Position numbers and translations under genes: made by a program. A DNA stretch of 64,000 bases, from NCBI RefSeq assembly GCF_004295645.1, contig NZ_CP034752.1:3844001-3908000 (forward strand), in the 5' to 3' direction. Below, piece after piece: positions 50,916 through 60,677 of this stretch. Below the pieces are notes generated by a model. That model did no database searches and was not told the origin of the DNA. It was given only the letters and a program-made list of their open reading frames with translations. This DNA comes from Limnobaculum zhutongyuii. Lineage in GTDB: Bacteria; Pseudomonadota; Gammaproteobacteria; Enterobacterales; Enterobacteriaceae. The first letter of the stretch is position 1. Each line of letters starts with the position of its first letter.

Positions 50916-52304
50916 ATTTTTACCCGCGTAGCTAATTTTTGCCGCAAGGTACTCACCCGAGAGTCTGATTCAGACATACAGGAACAGAGCCACAACACTG
51001 ATGATGTGGTGATCATTCCCCGTGCGCAGCACACCATTTCTCGTAAGGACATTAGCGATAATGCCCTGAAAGTCCTGTACCGATTAAATAAATCGGGATA
51101 TGAGGCCTATCTGGTTGGCGGCGGTGTCAGAGACCTGCTGCTGAATAAAAAACCAAAAGACTTTGACATCACTACCAATGCGACACCGGAACAGGTGCGT
51201 AAACTGTTTCGCAACTGCCGCCTGATTGGTCGCCGCTTTCGCCTAGCCCACATTATGTTTGGCCCGGAAATTATCGAAGTTGCTACCTTCCGTGGTGTGC
51301 ACAGCGATAACAATGACAAAAATGAATCTCAGCAGGCTAATAACGGTATGCTGCTGCGCGATAACGTCTATGGTTCCATTACTGAAGATGCTCATCGTCG
51401 CGATTTTACCGTTAACAGCCTGTACTACAGCGCCGATGATTTCACCCTGCGTGATTTCACCGGAGGGCTGCAAGATTTACAACAGGGCATTATTCGCCTG
51501 ATTGGCGATCCGGAAACCCGCTATCGTGAAGATCCGGTAAGAATGCTCAGAGCGATTCGTTTTGCCGCCAAGCTTGATATGCGCATTGAGACAGCAACGG
51601 CAGAGCCAATTACCCGCTTAGCCCATTTGTTGCGTGAGATTCCCCCGGCTCGGTTGTTTGAAGAAGCCTTAAAGCTGTTGCAAGCCGGATACGGTTATCC
51701 TACTTATCAATTACTGCGTGAACATAACCTGTTTAAGGCGTTATTCCCACTCATTGATAAGAGCTTTACGCCTCAGGGCGACAGCAACATGGAGAAGATC
51801 CTCAGTCAGGTGCTGAAAAATACTGACCAACGTCTGCAAAATGGAAAGCGCGTTAATCCGGCGTTCCTGTTTGCAGCGATGTTGTGGTATCCGCTGGTTG
51901 AACACGCTCAAAAACTCACTCAGGAAAGCGGTCTGGCCTATTACGACGCCTTTGCTCTTGCCATGAATGATATTCTGGATGAACAGTGTATGACGCTGGC
52001 GATTCCTAAACGTATTACTTCATTAGTGCGTGATATCTGGCAATTACAGCTACGCTTGCCGCGTCGTCAGGGTAAGAAAGCCTATAAGCTGATGGAACAT
52101 CCTAAATTCCGTGCTTCGTTTGACTTATTGCTGCTCAGAGCCGAGATTGAAAAAGGTGAAGTGCAAAAACTTAGCCACTGGTGGGATGAATTCCAACAGG
52201 CGGATATGCAACGCCAGAAGACCATGCTTAACGCGCTGGGTGATGAACCATCACGCCATCGCCGCTCGCGGCGGCCACGCAAGAATACGCCAAAGCCGCA
52301 ATAA
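50916..52304 (+). CDS. pcnB: Poly(A) polymerase I, ATT start codon
   Basis: PcnB adds 3' poly(A) tails that promote RNA decay. I extend the gene 30 codons upstream of the first ATG (51006) to ATT at 50916. There the frame reads [17 protein letters not shown], matching E. coli PcnB, which starts at AUU. GAGGTG lies four bases upstream. The product is 462 residues (E. coli 465). The nucleotidyltransferase core is [21 protein letters not shown], with the RNA-binding stretch [19 protein letters not shown]. The C-terminus is Arg-rich ([10 protein letters not shown]). Confidence 0.93.
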   Translation: MFTRVANFCRKVLTRESDSDIQEQSHNTDDVVIIPRAQHTISRKDISDNALKVLYRLNKSGYEAYLVGGGVRDLLLNKKPKDFDITTNATPEQVRKLFRNCRLIGRRFRLAHIMFGPEIIEVATFRGVHSDNNDKNESQQANNGMLLRDNVYGSITEDAHRRDFTVNSLYYSADDFTLRDFTGGLQDLQQGIIRLIGDPETRYREDPVRMLRAIRFAAKLDMRIETATAEPITRLAHLLREIPPARLFEEALKLLQAGYGYPTYQLLREHNLFKALFPLIDKSFTPQGDSNMEKILSQVLKNTDQRLQNGKRVNPAFLFAAMLWYPLVEHAQKLTQESGLAYYDAFALAMNDILDEQCMTLAIPKRITSLVRDIWQLQLRLPRRQGKKAYKLMEHPKFRASFDLLLLRAEIEKGEVQKLSHWWDEFQQADMQRQKTMLNALGDEPSRHRRSRRPRKNTPKPQ

Positions 52305-52313
52305 CTATCTGAC

Positions 52314-52337
52314 TTAAGCCTCCTGACGGAGGCTTAA
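52314..52337 (+). terminator. Hairpin after pcnB
   Basis: TTAAGCCTCC and GGAGGCTTAA form a perfect 10-bp stem around TGAC, 10 bases past the pcnB stop and 18 bases before folK. Without a U-run it may only attenuate pcnB-folK transcription. Confidence 0.55.
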
Positions 52338-52354
52338 TAACATACCGGACAGAG

Positions 52355-52846
52355 ATGATGACTCAGGTATTTATCGCATTAGGCAGTAATCTTAACCAGC
52401 CGCTGGCGCAGGTTGAAGCGGCACTGAACGCTATAAAGCTGATCCCTCAGACTCGTCTGGTCGCCTGCTCGCCGTTCTATCGCACCAAACCGTTAGGTCC
52501 ACAAGACCAGCCTGATTATCTGAATGCGGTAGTAGAGTTGGATACTCAGCTTGCTGCTGAGAGTCTGCTTGATGCCACTCAGGCTATTGAACTCAATCAG
52601 GGTCGGGAAAGAAAAGAACATCGTTGGGGACCCCGTACGCTGGATCTGGATATTTTACTGTTTGGCAACCAGACTATTAACACCCCGCGTCTGACGGTAC
52701 CTCATTATGATATGCATAACCGGGGATTCATGTTGTATCCACTGGCTGATATCGCTCCGGAGCTGATCTTTCCTGATGGCAGCACGCTGGCTTCGCTGCT
52801 GTCTCAGGTATCGGCTGATGGACTAGAACGTTGGTTTCCTGAATAA
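52355..52846 (+). CDS. folK: 2-amino-4-hydroxy-6-hydroxymethyldihydropteridine pyrophosphokinase
   Basis: FolK pyrophosphorylates the pterin precursor of folate. The 163-residue protein has the HPPK blocks FIALGSNLNQPLAQV, FYRTKPLGPQDQPDYLNAVV and RWGPRTLDLDILLFG (metal-binding Asp residues), and PHYDMHNRGFMLYPL. ATG at 52355 or the next codon (52358) could start it. In E. coli panB and panC follow; they are absent here. Confidence 0.95.
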   Translation: MMTQVFIALGSNLNQPLAQVEAALNAIKLIPQTRLVACSPFYRTKPLGPQDQPDYLNAVVELDTQLAAESLLDATQAIELNQGRERKEHRWGPRTLDLDILLFGNQTINTPRLTVPHYDMHNRGFMLYPLADIAPELIFPDGSTLASLLSQVSADGLERWFPE

Positions 52847-53158
52847 TACCGTCGCTAACACAATCACATGATTAGTTATAAATACGTCTCTGGTGGCTAA
52901 TTGAAGTAATTGCCTGAGCTGCTGACCAACCAAAATAAATTGGAATCAATGGATATTTCGATCGTGAGATCGGACGTGTTTATACTGACTTTATACCGAC
53001 CGAAAACCTTACCTGTTTGTTTCTTATATAACTCCTCAACATTACCCATATTTTTGCTATGGTTTTTGCCAAAAAGACATTAACTATCTATGCTTATAAT
53101 ATCAATTTGAATTATTAAATATAAATACAAACTACTCTTTGGTATTTGGAACTCTTTT
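52847..53158. other. Intergenic region folK/diguanylate cyclase, no gene seen
   Basis: These 312 bases replace the panBCD segment of E. coli. I find no pan gene remnant, RNA gene or strong hairpin. The last 120 bases are AT-rich and probably hold the promoter of the cyclase gene. Confidence 0.5.
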
Positions 53159-54262
53159 ATGCTTTTTGACGGTATCATTATTAATATCAGCATTATGCTG
53201 ACTGGGTTTTATTTCATTTCAAAACTTACCACATCACCTTTAGATGCTGAGCTTTCTCTGAGCAAAAAGGTACAAGTTGGCCTGTGTAATGGTTTGTTAT
53301 GCTTTGTTTTAATGAAGTTTGCTATTCCTACTATTCACTACACTTTTATCGACCTCAGACATATTCCGCTGATTATTGCTGCCTGTTATGTTGGCCCAAT
53401 CCCAACGCTTATCACGGCATTCATTATTTCAGCGTCTCGTCTTACCATCAGCTTTAACGATACCGCCATTCTCATTTCGGTTCTTTATGGTTTATTGGGA
53501 ATGACTTTGGCGCTTTGTTCACATTACGTTCAACGTTCTTTATTTTATCGGGCCATATTATTCAGCATGATTAGCCTGATATTTATCTGTTTGGGCTCTT
53601 TTATAGTGACGCAAGATATCGCTAAGATCGTCAAATTCTGCCTTATCATGACCTTTTCATCGGTTATTGGTATGCAGTTCTCTTTTATGCTGCTAAAAGA
53701 TATCAGGCAACAAAAGATGAAAGTATTAACTTATCAAGGTCAGGCACAGCGGGACTCTCTCACCAGTTTACTCAATCGCAGGATGTTCGATCAGGTTATG
53801 CAAAGCATCGACCTGTCAAAAAAGCATACGGTTCTGATGTTGATGGATGTGGATCACTTTAAACGCGTCAATGATAATTACGGTCATGATGCCGGTGATA
53901 AGGTACTAAAGGATATCGCCCATATTTTGGATTCCTATACCGCTTATGGGCGAAAAATCTTTCGTATTGGAGGAGAAGAGTTCGCTTCTATTCTGACAGA
54001 TTGCCCCGTTCCACTGGCAAAGAAAATAGCAGAAGAGATCCGTAAAAAAATAGAATCTAATCTCTTCGAATTACCCGATAATCAACAGATTAATATCACT
54101 ATTTCAATTGGTATTAGTAGCAGCGAACAGCAATACGATAATGAGCCATTATCACTGTTTCAGCGTGCTGATCTGGCGTTATACCAGGCCAAATCAAACG
54201 GTAGAAATCAAATCAGCTATATGTCCGATGATATTTCTTTAGCGCTCATCGCCAACGGCTAA
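53159..54262 (+). CDS. Membrane diguanylate cyclase (GGDEF)
   Basis: The 367-residue protein makes cyclic di-GMP. The N-terminal 190 residues hold about five or six membrane segments resembling the 5TM-LYT type sensor (FAIPTIHYTFIDLRHIPLIIAACYVGP). The GGDEF domain starts at RDSLTSLLNRRMFD and has DVDHFKRVNDNYGHDAGD and the active-site GGEEF. The inhibitory I-site RxxD before GGEEF is absent (the stretch reads AYGRKIFRI), so product feedback is probably weak. It converges with yadE and could control biofilm traits such as the adhesin, but that is inference. Confidence 0.92.
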   Translation: MLFDGIIINISIMLTGFYFISKLTTSPLDAELSLSKKVQVGLCNGLLCFVLMKFAIPTIHYTFIDLRHIPLIIAACYVGPIPTLITAFIISASRLTISFNDTAILISVLYGLLGMTLALCSHYVQRSLFYRAILFSMISLIFICLGSFIVTQDIAKIVKFCLIMTFSSVIGMQFSFMLLKDIRQQKMKVLTYQGQAQRDSLTSLLNRRMFDQVMQSIDLSKKHTVLMLMDVDHFKRVNDNYGHDAGDKVLKDIAHILDSYTAYGRKIFRIGGEEFASILTDCPVPLAKKIAEEIRKKIESNLFELPDNQQINITISIGISSSEQQYDNEPLSLFQRADLALYQAKSNGRNQISYMSDDISLALIANG

Positions 54263-54263
54263 T

Positions 54264-55550
54264 TTATTGCTTTGGTACCATCGGTTTAATATCCGAACGG
54301 GTATTCGCAATACGTTCCGCCATTGCCTGAATGCTGTCTGAACTTAAGATATACAACCGTTTAAGGGTAAAAGGATTATCTCCTGGTTTAACCTTTCCTC
54401 TGACGGTAGTCACCGCCAGACGATATCCCGCCAGTTTCGCGGCCTGAATCGCATTGTCGTTATAACCGCCAAACGGGTAAGAAATATATTGTACCCGTGG
54501 ATTAAATTGGGTTAATGCCCGACGGGAACGTTCGAAGTCTAACTCAATATTATGTTCATCGCGGCTCAGTAATACCGGGCGTTTATCATCCGAGTAACGA
54601 TGAAGAAAATGGGTATGCGATTGAATATCAAACACGTCCTGAATCTGTTTAAGCTCACTGATACTCATAAACTGCAAAGAGTTCGGATCCCAGGTTTGAG
54701 GATTATGCTTAATCCGCGATGAAATAATAAAAGCCGTCGCCTGAAGCTCATACTTTTTCAAAATCGGGTAAGCATAGCGATGCACCGATTTCAATCCATC
54801 ATCAAAGGTTAACACCACCGCCTTCGCCGGAATATTAAGGGTATTATTCAAATAGCCCTCTAATTGATACAGGCTGATAGTTTGATAATTCGCCTGCTTG
54901 AGATAGGCCATTTGATTATCAAATGCCGTCACAGAGGTGGTGGTTGAGGTATGCCGAAAATATTTATTCTCGCTGTCCTGCAAAATATGGTGATACGTCA
55001 GTACCGGAACGCCGTTATCCAGTTCGCACTCGTCCGCCTGAATGTATTTAGCATCATCACCGATATTGATTTCATACCAAAGAGAACCATCTTCGCCTCT
55101 TAAACGACCAAGAATGGGATAACGTAGATTTTCGTTCAGCACCCCAAAAACTTTGCTGGTATCTTTTGGCCGATCGTAAATCGTCGTTGGGCGTACGGTA
55201 ATCAGGTTTTGATTAAGCTTTTGCAAATCGGCTAATGCCAATCCTAAGGCTTTTTTCGATTTACTCAGCGGTAATACTGCATCTTTCGGAATTAACCCAT
55301 GAGCATTACCAAAAGTAAACTCGTAGTAGTTTGGGCTCAGGGGATAGACCATAATCTCCTGATCTTTATCCAGACTACCCACGTTAATAATGTCATTGCC
55401 AACTTGAGCCATGATCTGGCTGTCACGAATAATGCGTACCTGGACTGGTTTTATATCATCACTTTGTAATTCGCCTTCCGCCGCAGCGCAGGCCGAAAAT
55501 ATAAACAAAGGTAATGTAATCAGCGTAATGAGGAGAGACTTAAGACGCAT
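54264..55550 (-). CDS. yadE: Polysaccharide deacetylase family protein YadE
   Basis: The 428-residue protein has an N-terminal export signal (hydrophobic to about residue 24, FSACAAAE), which could be cleaved by signal peptidase I or lipidated at the Cys of FSAC. An SH3-like N-terminal half is followed by a NodB-type deacetylase domain with VLTFDDGLKSVHRY (catalytic Asp-Asp), SHTHFLHRYS (metal His pair), RVQYISYPFGGYND and a C-terminal LYILSSDS. It lies between folK and yadH as in E. coli, and stops two bases from the convergent cyclase stop. The polysaccharide substrate is unknown. Confidence 0.88.
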   Translation of the reverse strand: MRLKSLLITLITLPLFIFSACAAAEGELQSDDIKPVQVRIIRDSQIMAQVGNDIINVGSLDKDQEIMVYPLSPNYYEFTFGNAHGLIPKDAVLPLSKSKKALGLALADLQKLNQNLITVRPTTIYDRPKDTSKVFGVLNENLRYPILGRLRGEDGSLWYEINIGDDAKYIQADECELDNGVPVLTYHHILQDSENKYFRHTSTTTSVTAFDNQMAYLKQANYQTISLYQLEGYLNNTLNIPAKAVVLTFDDGLKSVHRYAYPILKKYELQATAFIISSRIKHNPQTWDPNSLQFMSISELKQIQDVFDIQSHTHFLHRYSDDKRPVLLSRDEHNIELDFERSRRALTQFNPRVQYISYPFGGYNDNAIQAAKLAGYRLAVTTVRGKVKPGDNPFTLKRLYILSSDSIQAMAERIANTRSDIKPMVPKQ

Positions 55551-55672
55551 AAGTTATATTTTTCTTATAGGAATACAAAACACCGGAAAGAGTAGAACTG
55601 AATATTAAAATTGTTCTTATGCAATTATGTAATAAAGTGCCTGATTACTGGATCGACACATCTGGCAAGCCT

Positions 55673-56326
55673 CTATTTATTAAAATAGCGGTAATGCCCA
55701 TTAATCTTCCATAAAAACAGAATGTCTTCAGCCCGAGCTCCGGAACCTATATTGTGCACAACCAACGGCCTGCCTTCGCGGGTATAACGATCGGTCACAA
55801 TACCTATATGGGGTAGTCCATTATCCAAACGCCAGGAAACAATGTCACCGGGTAAGTAATCCCTTGCATTGAGTGAGACTGGCTGTTCCATTTTATGCCG
55901 TTTAAAATAAGTTTCAAGATTCGGCACTCGTCGATGGTCAATATTTGTATCGGGTCTCTTCAATCCCCAAATTCGGGGATAAGAAGAAAAATTACCTTTC
56001 ATGTCCTGATGCACCAATTGCTGTAAATCCGCCCCTTGCTGACGCAAGGCCCGAATCACCACATCAGAACAAACACCCCGTTCTATATCAACATCACCAC
56101 CGGGGTATGGCAAAGAAACATAAGCCGGATCGTAATAACGCGTTTTTCCTATTTGCTCTTCAGCGCTGAGTGCCAATGCCTGATTAGTCTGTTGTTTCAC
56201 CGTTGTTGCAACAGTAGATGCCGCAGGGGAAAGCGGTGTCTGACTGTCTGACTGAAGAGAGGTGCTGAAAAAAATAGCCGCACCAGACATCAGCAAAAGT
56301 GCTACAACCGTACTGAAAATCTTCAT
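55673..56326 (-). CDS. DUF1287 family exported protein (YijF-like)
   Basis: The 217-residue protein has an N-terminal hydrophobic segment (about 6-24), either a signal peptide or an anchor. The DUF1287 core includes RYYDPAYVSLPYPGGDV, GVCSDVVIRALRQQG, RRVPNLETYFKRH and PGDIVSWRL ... HIGIV. The family has a Cys (in GVCSDV) and a His (HIGIV) arranged like NlpC/P60-type cysteine peptidases, so a cell-wall amidase role is possible but unproven. It is inserted between yadE and yadH relative to E. coli. Confidence 0.85.
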   Translation of the reverse strand: MKIFSTVVALLLMSGAAIFFSTSLQSDSQTPLSPAASTVATTVKQQTNQALALSAEEQIGKTRYYDPAYVSLPYPGGDVDIERGVCSDVVIRALRQQGADLQQLVHQDMKGNFSSYPRIWGLKRPDTNIDHRRVPNLETYFKRHKMEQPVSLNARDYLPGDIVSWRLDNGLPHIGIVTDRYTREGRPLVVHNIGSGARAEDILFLWKINGHYRYFNK

Positions 56327-56427
56327 CCCTGAATCCTTTTCTTACAGCCTTAACAGAAAAGCCCAAAGATAAATGTGATTTGATTAAAATCGCATTTAAA
56401 TTCGGGCTTCGCACCGCGTGGTTATCA

Positions 56428-57198
56428 CTAACTACGTAAACCACGTCCGCGAGAAATTAACCACCAGCTTAGCAGATAAAATGCCACGGTAAACGCAATT
56501 AACACTCCAAAAGTCAGGGTTAATGTGACGTCTGAAATACCAAGGAAACCGTAACGGAAACCGCTGATCATATAAACGATAGGGTTTACTTTTGACACCA
56601 TCTGCCAAACCGGAGGCAGTAACGTCAGGGAATAAAACACCCCACCCAGATAGGTCAATGGTGTTAATACGAAAGTTGGTACGATGCTGATATCATCAAA
56701 GGTTTCAGCAAAAATAGCGTTCACCAATCCGCCTAACGAAAACAGCACTGAGGTCAGCAGCAGCGTTACGGCAATCACCCACCAGGAGTGAATTTCCAGC
56801 GAGACGAAAAACAGTGACACCAGCGTAACCAGCACGCCTACGCAAATACCACGGGCCACACCGCCACCCACAAAACCCAGAATGATAATGTGCGTTGGTA
56901 CCGGTGCCACCAATAGCTCTTCAATACTGTGCTGATATTTGGCACCAAAGAATGATGAGGCTACGTTGGAATAGGAGTTGGTGATCACTGACATCATGAT
57001 TAAACCAGGCACGATAAACTGCATGTAATCTACGCCCTGCATCTCACCAATACGCGAACCTATCAGGTTACCAAAGATAATAAAATAGAGCGTCATGGTG
57101 ATCACCGGTGGAACCAGTGTCTGCACCCAGATACGGCCGAAACGAGTGACCTCTTTTATCCAGATACTTTTTAATGCTATCCAGTAGAGATTCATCAT
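56428..57198 (-). CDS. yadH: ABC-2 type permease YadH
   Basis: The 256-residue inner-membrane protein has six hydrophobic segments and ABC-2 motifs (RFGRIWVQTLVPPVITMTLYF, APVPTHIIILGFVGGGVARG, LTPLTYLGGVFYSLTLLPP). Its ATG overlaps the yadG stop by four bases, so it is the permease half of the YadGH exporter. The substrate is unknown. Confidence 0.93.
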   Translation of the reverse strand: MMNLYWIALKSIWIKEVTRFGRIWVQTLVPPVITMTLYFIIFGNLIGSRIGEMQGVDYMQFIVPGLIMMSVITNSYSNVASSFFGAKYQHSIEELLVAPVPTHIIILGFVGGGVARGICVGVLVTLVSLFFVSLEIHSWWVIAVTLLLTSVLFSLGGLVNAIFAETFDDISIVPTFVLTPLTYLGGVFYSLTLLPPVWQMVSKVNPIVYMISGFRYGFLGISDVTLTLTFGVLIAFTVAFYLLSWWLISRGRGLRS

Positions 57199-58121
57199 TC
57201 TGCCTCTTCCTTATAATCATTAACCAAATGAACAAATAACTCTTCGAGTCGGTTAGCCTTATTACGCATACTCAACACTGAAACACCCTGTGCACTAAGC
57301 TGAGCAAATACGCTATTTAGCCCCTGTTCTCTTTCTACTTCCACTTCTAATGTCGAGGTGTCCAGTAACCGACTGATATAACCATCCAGATGAGGAATTG
57401 GGCTTTTTGGTGCTAAATCGAGAATAAAGGTTTCTGATTTCAGTTTCGCCAGCAGCTCCCGCATCGAGGTATTTTCCACCAGTTCACCCTGACGAATAAT
57501 ACCGATATTGCGGCACAGCATTTCTGCCTCTTCCAGATAGTGAGTGGTAAGAATAATGGTAATTCCCTGTTGATTCAGTTCCTTCAGGAACTGCCACATT
57601 GAACGGCGCAGCTCAATATCAACACCGGCAGTCGGTTCATCAAGAATTAATAACTTTGGCTGATGCATTAACGCACGGGCAATCATCAGGCGGCGTTTCA
57701 TACCACCGGAAAGGCGCATCGCTTTCTCATTGCGCTTTTCCCATAGCTCTAAACGTTGCAGATAGGTTTTAGCGCGAGACAACGCTTCCTGACGAGGAAC
57801 GCCATAATATCCCGCCTGGGTTATCACAATCTGCATAACCGTTTCGAATGGGTTAAAGTTAAATTCCTGAGGAACCAGACCCAACTGACGTTTGGCATTC
57901 ACTAAATCATTATCAATATCATAGCCAAACACGCGTACATGACCCGCGCTTTTATTCACCAGAGAGCTGATAATGCCAATTGTTGTGGATTTACCGGCTC
58001 CATTAGGGCCAAGCAGCGCATAAAAATCGCCGGCTTCCACGTTCAGATTTATGCCTCGCAACGCTTTCACGCCACCGGCGTAAACTTTACTTAATTGCGA
58101 TAACTCTAACGCGTATGTCAT
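57195..58121 (-). CDS. yadG: ABC transporter ATP-binding protein YadG
   Basis: The 308-residue ATPase has Walker A LGPNGAGKST, signature LSGGMKRRLM, Walker B LLILDEPTAGVD and H-loop TTHYLEEAE, plus a C-terminal extension typical of DrrA-like exporters. It is translationally coupled to yadH and divergent from can, as in E. coli. Confidence 0.94.
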   Translation of the reverse strand: MTYALELSQLSKVYAGGVKALRGINLNVEAGDFYALLGPNGAGKSTTIGIISSLVNKSAGHVRVFGYDIDNDLVNAKRQLGLVPQEFNFNPFETVMQIVITQAGYYGVPRQEALSRAKTYLQRLELWEKRNEKAMRLSGGMKRRLMIARALMHQPKLLILDEPTAGVDIELRRSMWQFLKELNQQGITIILTTHYLEEAEMLCRNIGIIRQGELVENTSMRELLAKLKSETFILDLAPKSPIPHLDGYISRLLDTSTLEVEVEREQGLNSVFAQLSAQGVSVLSMRNKANRLEELFVHLVNDYKEEAE

Positions 58122-58457
58122 AAATTAGGGATTACCTTGTATTGATGCAAAAAAATAGAAACGGCCCGTAAAATACGGCCGTTCTTTATGATGCTAGCTT
58201 AATCGTTACATCAAAAGTTAACAAATTAAAAATTAACACTTTTGAAACATATCAATCGGGTATAACATAATCTTCTTGCTGTTATCCCTCTACCCAAGGG
58301 TCGAGCATGCTATTTTCACTCATGTTCATAGACGCCCGCTCCATCGGTATGAATAACCTGCAACACCATAAACGATAGTCAATCCGTGGTTCTGTTTTGA
58401 AAAGTATCACCATTACCTTATATTAACGCCATTAAAAACTACGAGCTATTAAACTGT
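58122..58457. other. Divergent intergenic region yadG/can
   Basis: These 336 bases carry both promoters. The only clear structure is AACGGCC-CGTAAAATAC-GGCCGTT at 58160-58183, a near-perfect hairpin 40 bases upstream of yadG, which could form in the yadG leader RNA. No ORF is credible. Confidence 0.45.
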
Positions 58458-59114
58458 ATGAAAGAAATAGAACGACTAATGCATAATAATGAGGTCTGGT
58501 CAGCCAGTATCAGCAAGGACGACCCCGAATTTTTTGAGCGTTTGGCACTTGCACAACGGCCGCGCTTTTTATGGATTGGTTGCTCGGACAGTCGTGTTCC
58601 GGCAGAACGGTTAACCGGTCTGGAACCTGGCGAACTGTTTGTACACCGTAATGTTGCTAACCTGGTCATCCATACCGACCTTAACTGTTTATCCGTCGTT
58701 CAGTACGCCGTTGAAGTACTCGAAGTGGAACACATTATTATTTGTGGTCACTACGACTGTGGCGGCGTAACGGCGGCAATAAATAACCCGGAGCTGGGCC
58801 TGATTAATAACTGGCTGCTACACATTCGCGACCTCTGGTATAAACACAGCTCACTGATTGGTGAACTACCGCCAGAGAAACGTGCCGACCTGCTAAGCGA
58901 AATCAACGTCGTTGAACAAGTATATAACCTTGGCCACTCCACCATTGTTCAGTCTGCCTGGAAACGCGGGCAAAAAGTTCTGATTCATGGATGGGTGTAC
59001 GGTATGCAGGATGGCAGATTACGCGATCTGGAAGTCAGTGCTAATAGCCGTGAATCCCTTGAATTATTGTATCGCAAAGCGATATCTAATTTGCTGCTGA
59101 CGGACAGTAAGTAA
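58458..59114 (+). CDS. can: Beta-class carbonic anhydrase 2
   Basis: Can interconverts CO2 and bicarbonate, needed for growth in air. The 218-residue protein carries the zinc ligands Cys42 and Asp44 ([10 protein letters not shown]), then His and Cys in [10 protein letters not shown] near residues 98-101, the same numbering as E. coli Can. It converges with hpt across a shared terminator. Confidence 0.96.
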   Translation: MKEIERLMHNNEVWSASISKDDPEFFERLALAQRPRFLWIGCSDSRVPAERLTGLEPGELFVHRNVANLVIHTDLNCLSVVQYAVEVLEVEHIIICGHYDCGGVTAAINNPELGLINNWLLHIRDLWYKHSSLIGELPPEKRADLLSEINVVEQVYNLGHSTIVQSAWKRGQKVLIHGWVYGMQDGRLRDLEVSANSRESLELLYRKAISNLLLTDSK

Positions 59115-59133
59115 ACCCCAGCAGTAATACAAT

Positions 59134-59170
59134 AAAAGCGGAATCATCGAAGAACGGTCATTCCGCTTTT
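59134..59170. terminator. Bidirectional terminator between can and hpt
   Basis: AAAAGCGGAAT pairs with ATTCCGCTTTT, with A- and T-runs on the two flanks, between the stops of two convergent genes. Confidence 0.88.
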
Positions 59171-59183
59171 ATTTTGCTGTTAA

Positions 59184-59720
59184 TTATTCGTCCAGCAGTA
59201 CAACCTTACCAACATAAGGCAGATGGCGATAACGCTGTGCGTAATCGATGCCATAACCAACCACAAATTCATCTTCAATCGAGAAGCCAATATAATCGAT
59301 TGGCACCGGGACTTCACGGCGCGATGGCTTATCCAACAGCGTGCACAGTGCAATAGAGTTAGGCTCACGCAACTGCAAAATTTCACGCACTTTAGTCAGG
59401 GTATAACCAGTATCAATAATGTCCTCAACGATCAGCACATCTTTACCACGAATATCTTCATCTAGATCTTTCAGAATCTTAACGTCACGATTGCTGCTCA
59501 TACTGCTGCCGTAGCTGGAAGCAGTCATAAAATCGACTTCGTGATTTACCGTGATCATACGGCATAAGTCAGCCATAAAAATGAAAGAACCGCGCAGTAG
59601 CCCAACCAGGACCAGCTCTTTACCGCTGTCGCGATAGTGTTGATTAATTTGGGTGGCGAGTTCAGCAATACGTGTTTTTACGTCTTGCTCGGAAATCATA
59701 ACTTCAACAATGTGTTTCAT
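59184..59720 (-). CDS. hpt: Hypoxanthine phosphoribosyltransferase
   Basis: Hpt converts hypoxanthine (and weakly guanine) to the nucleotide with PRPP. The 178 residues match E. coli Hpt. The PRPP motif is [14 protein letters not shown], the flexible-loop region is [11 protein letters not shown], and the base-binding C-terminal part is [19 protein letters not shown]. Confidence 0.96.
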   Translation of the reverse strand: MKHIVEVMISEQDVKTRIAELATQINQHYRDSGKELVLVGLLRGSFIFMADLCRMITVNHEVDFMTASSYGSSMSSNRDVKILKDLDEDIRGKDVLIVEDIIDTGYTLTKVREILQLREPNSIALCTLLDKPSRREVPVPIDYIGFSIEDEFVVGYGIDYAQRYRHLPYVGKVVLLDE

Positions 59721-59893
59721 AGAAAAATCCGATCAGTTTACCTGAACGTAGATCCTTTGGCTGAAAGAAAGCACGAGAGTTTACCACAACTCTTTCGCTG
59801 GTGCGATGCACGCTTTGGTCGCCAGTGTTGTTGAAATAGTTTATTTATGTATAAAAAATAGCCGGTTAACTAAATAATTAACCGGCCAGATAA

Positions 59894-60562
59894 TTAATTT
59901 TTTAACCCGGCGTCTTCTTCAACCTGACGCACAATGGCTTTGCCCATCCACTGAACGATATCCTGAATTTGATCTGAATCCAGGTTCCAGATGTCCTTAA
60001 ATACCAGAAAAACTTCTGAACCATAAATTAATGAGAAGGCATGTTTCATACGGTTCAAATCTGCTTCAGCAACTCGATTTCTTAACGGCTCTGCAGCCAT
60101 TTCAACTAAGCGCTTACGGTTACCCCGGACAAACAGTTTTTCTTTATCTGTTTCTTCATCCAGCCGCTGAGCGCGCAAATCAGCCCACTGCTGTAAAGAG
60201 ACACGTAAAGCCGCTCTCAGCGCACCTTCATGTTTTTCCATCTGAGGATAAGCAAATGACAATAAAGCAGAAATTCTCTCACCTACCGTATCCTGCTGAG
60301 GTCGCCACTCTTGTATTGGCCCTAAACTTTCATCGACAATCGTCGAAACCAAAGCACTTTGAGTAGGAAAATAGCGATAAGCCGTCGCACGAGAAACCCC
60401 GGCTTCATTCGCCAGCTCAGTAATGGAAGGAAACCATCCCTTCTCAAGCATTTCCATTGCGGTAGAAATTAGCTTATTTAACGTACGGGCCCGAGCACGA
60501 GTTAACATTGGTTGCCCTTCATTTGAAGCGACTTTTTTTTCATTTTGTAAGTCATTTCTCAT
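59894..60562 (-). CDS. TetR/AcrR family regulator of the Tm-1-like operon
   Basis: The 222-residue protein has a charged N-terminal extension and a TetR helix-turn-helix (about residues 24-70: LNKLISTAMEMLEKGWFPSI, ELANEAGVSRATAYRYFPTQ). It is divergently transcribed from the Tm-1-like operon with only 115 bases between them, and a 16-bp dyad lies nine bases from its start. It probably represses both itself and the operon. The inducer is unknown. Confidence 0.88.
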   Translation of the reverse strand: MRNDLQNEKKVASNEGQPMLTRARARTLNKLISTAMEMLEKGWFPSITELANEAGVSRATAYRYFPTQSALVSTIVDESLGPIQEWRPQQDTVGERISALLSFAYPQMEKHEGALRAALRVSLQQWADLRAQRLDEETDKEKLFVRGNRKRLVEMAAEPLRNRVAEADLNRMKHAFSLIYGSEVFLVFKDIWNLDSDQIQDIVQWMGKAIVRQVEEDAGLKN

Positions 60563-60570
60563 TTTTAATA

Positions 60571-60586
60571 TGATACTCTAGTCTCA
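60571..60586. promoter_or_regulatory. Candidate TetR operator
   Basis: TGATACTCTAGTCTCA has perfect outer and inner arms (TGA-ACT and AGT-TCA) with single mismatched positions between. It overlaps the likely promoter of the TetR gene. A second looser dyad, ACATAC-N10-GTATGT, lies at about 60600-60621 closer to the operon. Confidence 0.55.
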
Positions 60587-60677
60587 TTATGGCTATTTTA
60601 CATACATGGGGTACAGTATGTGACGTTTACTAACTATTACCTCGTCTAAATAAATTCAGAGCCAAGGAAGTGTTACG

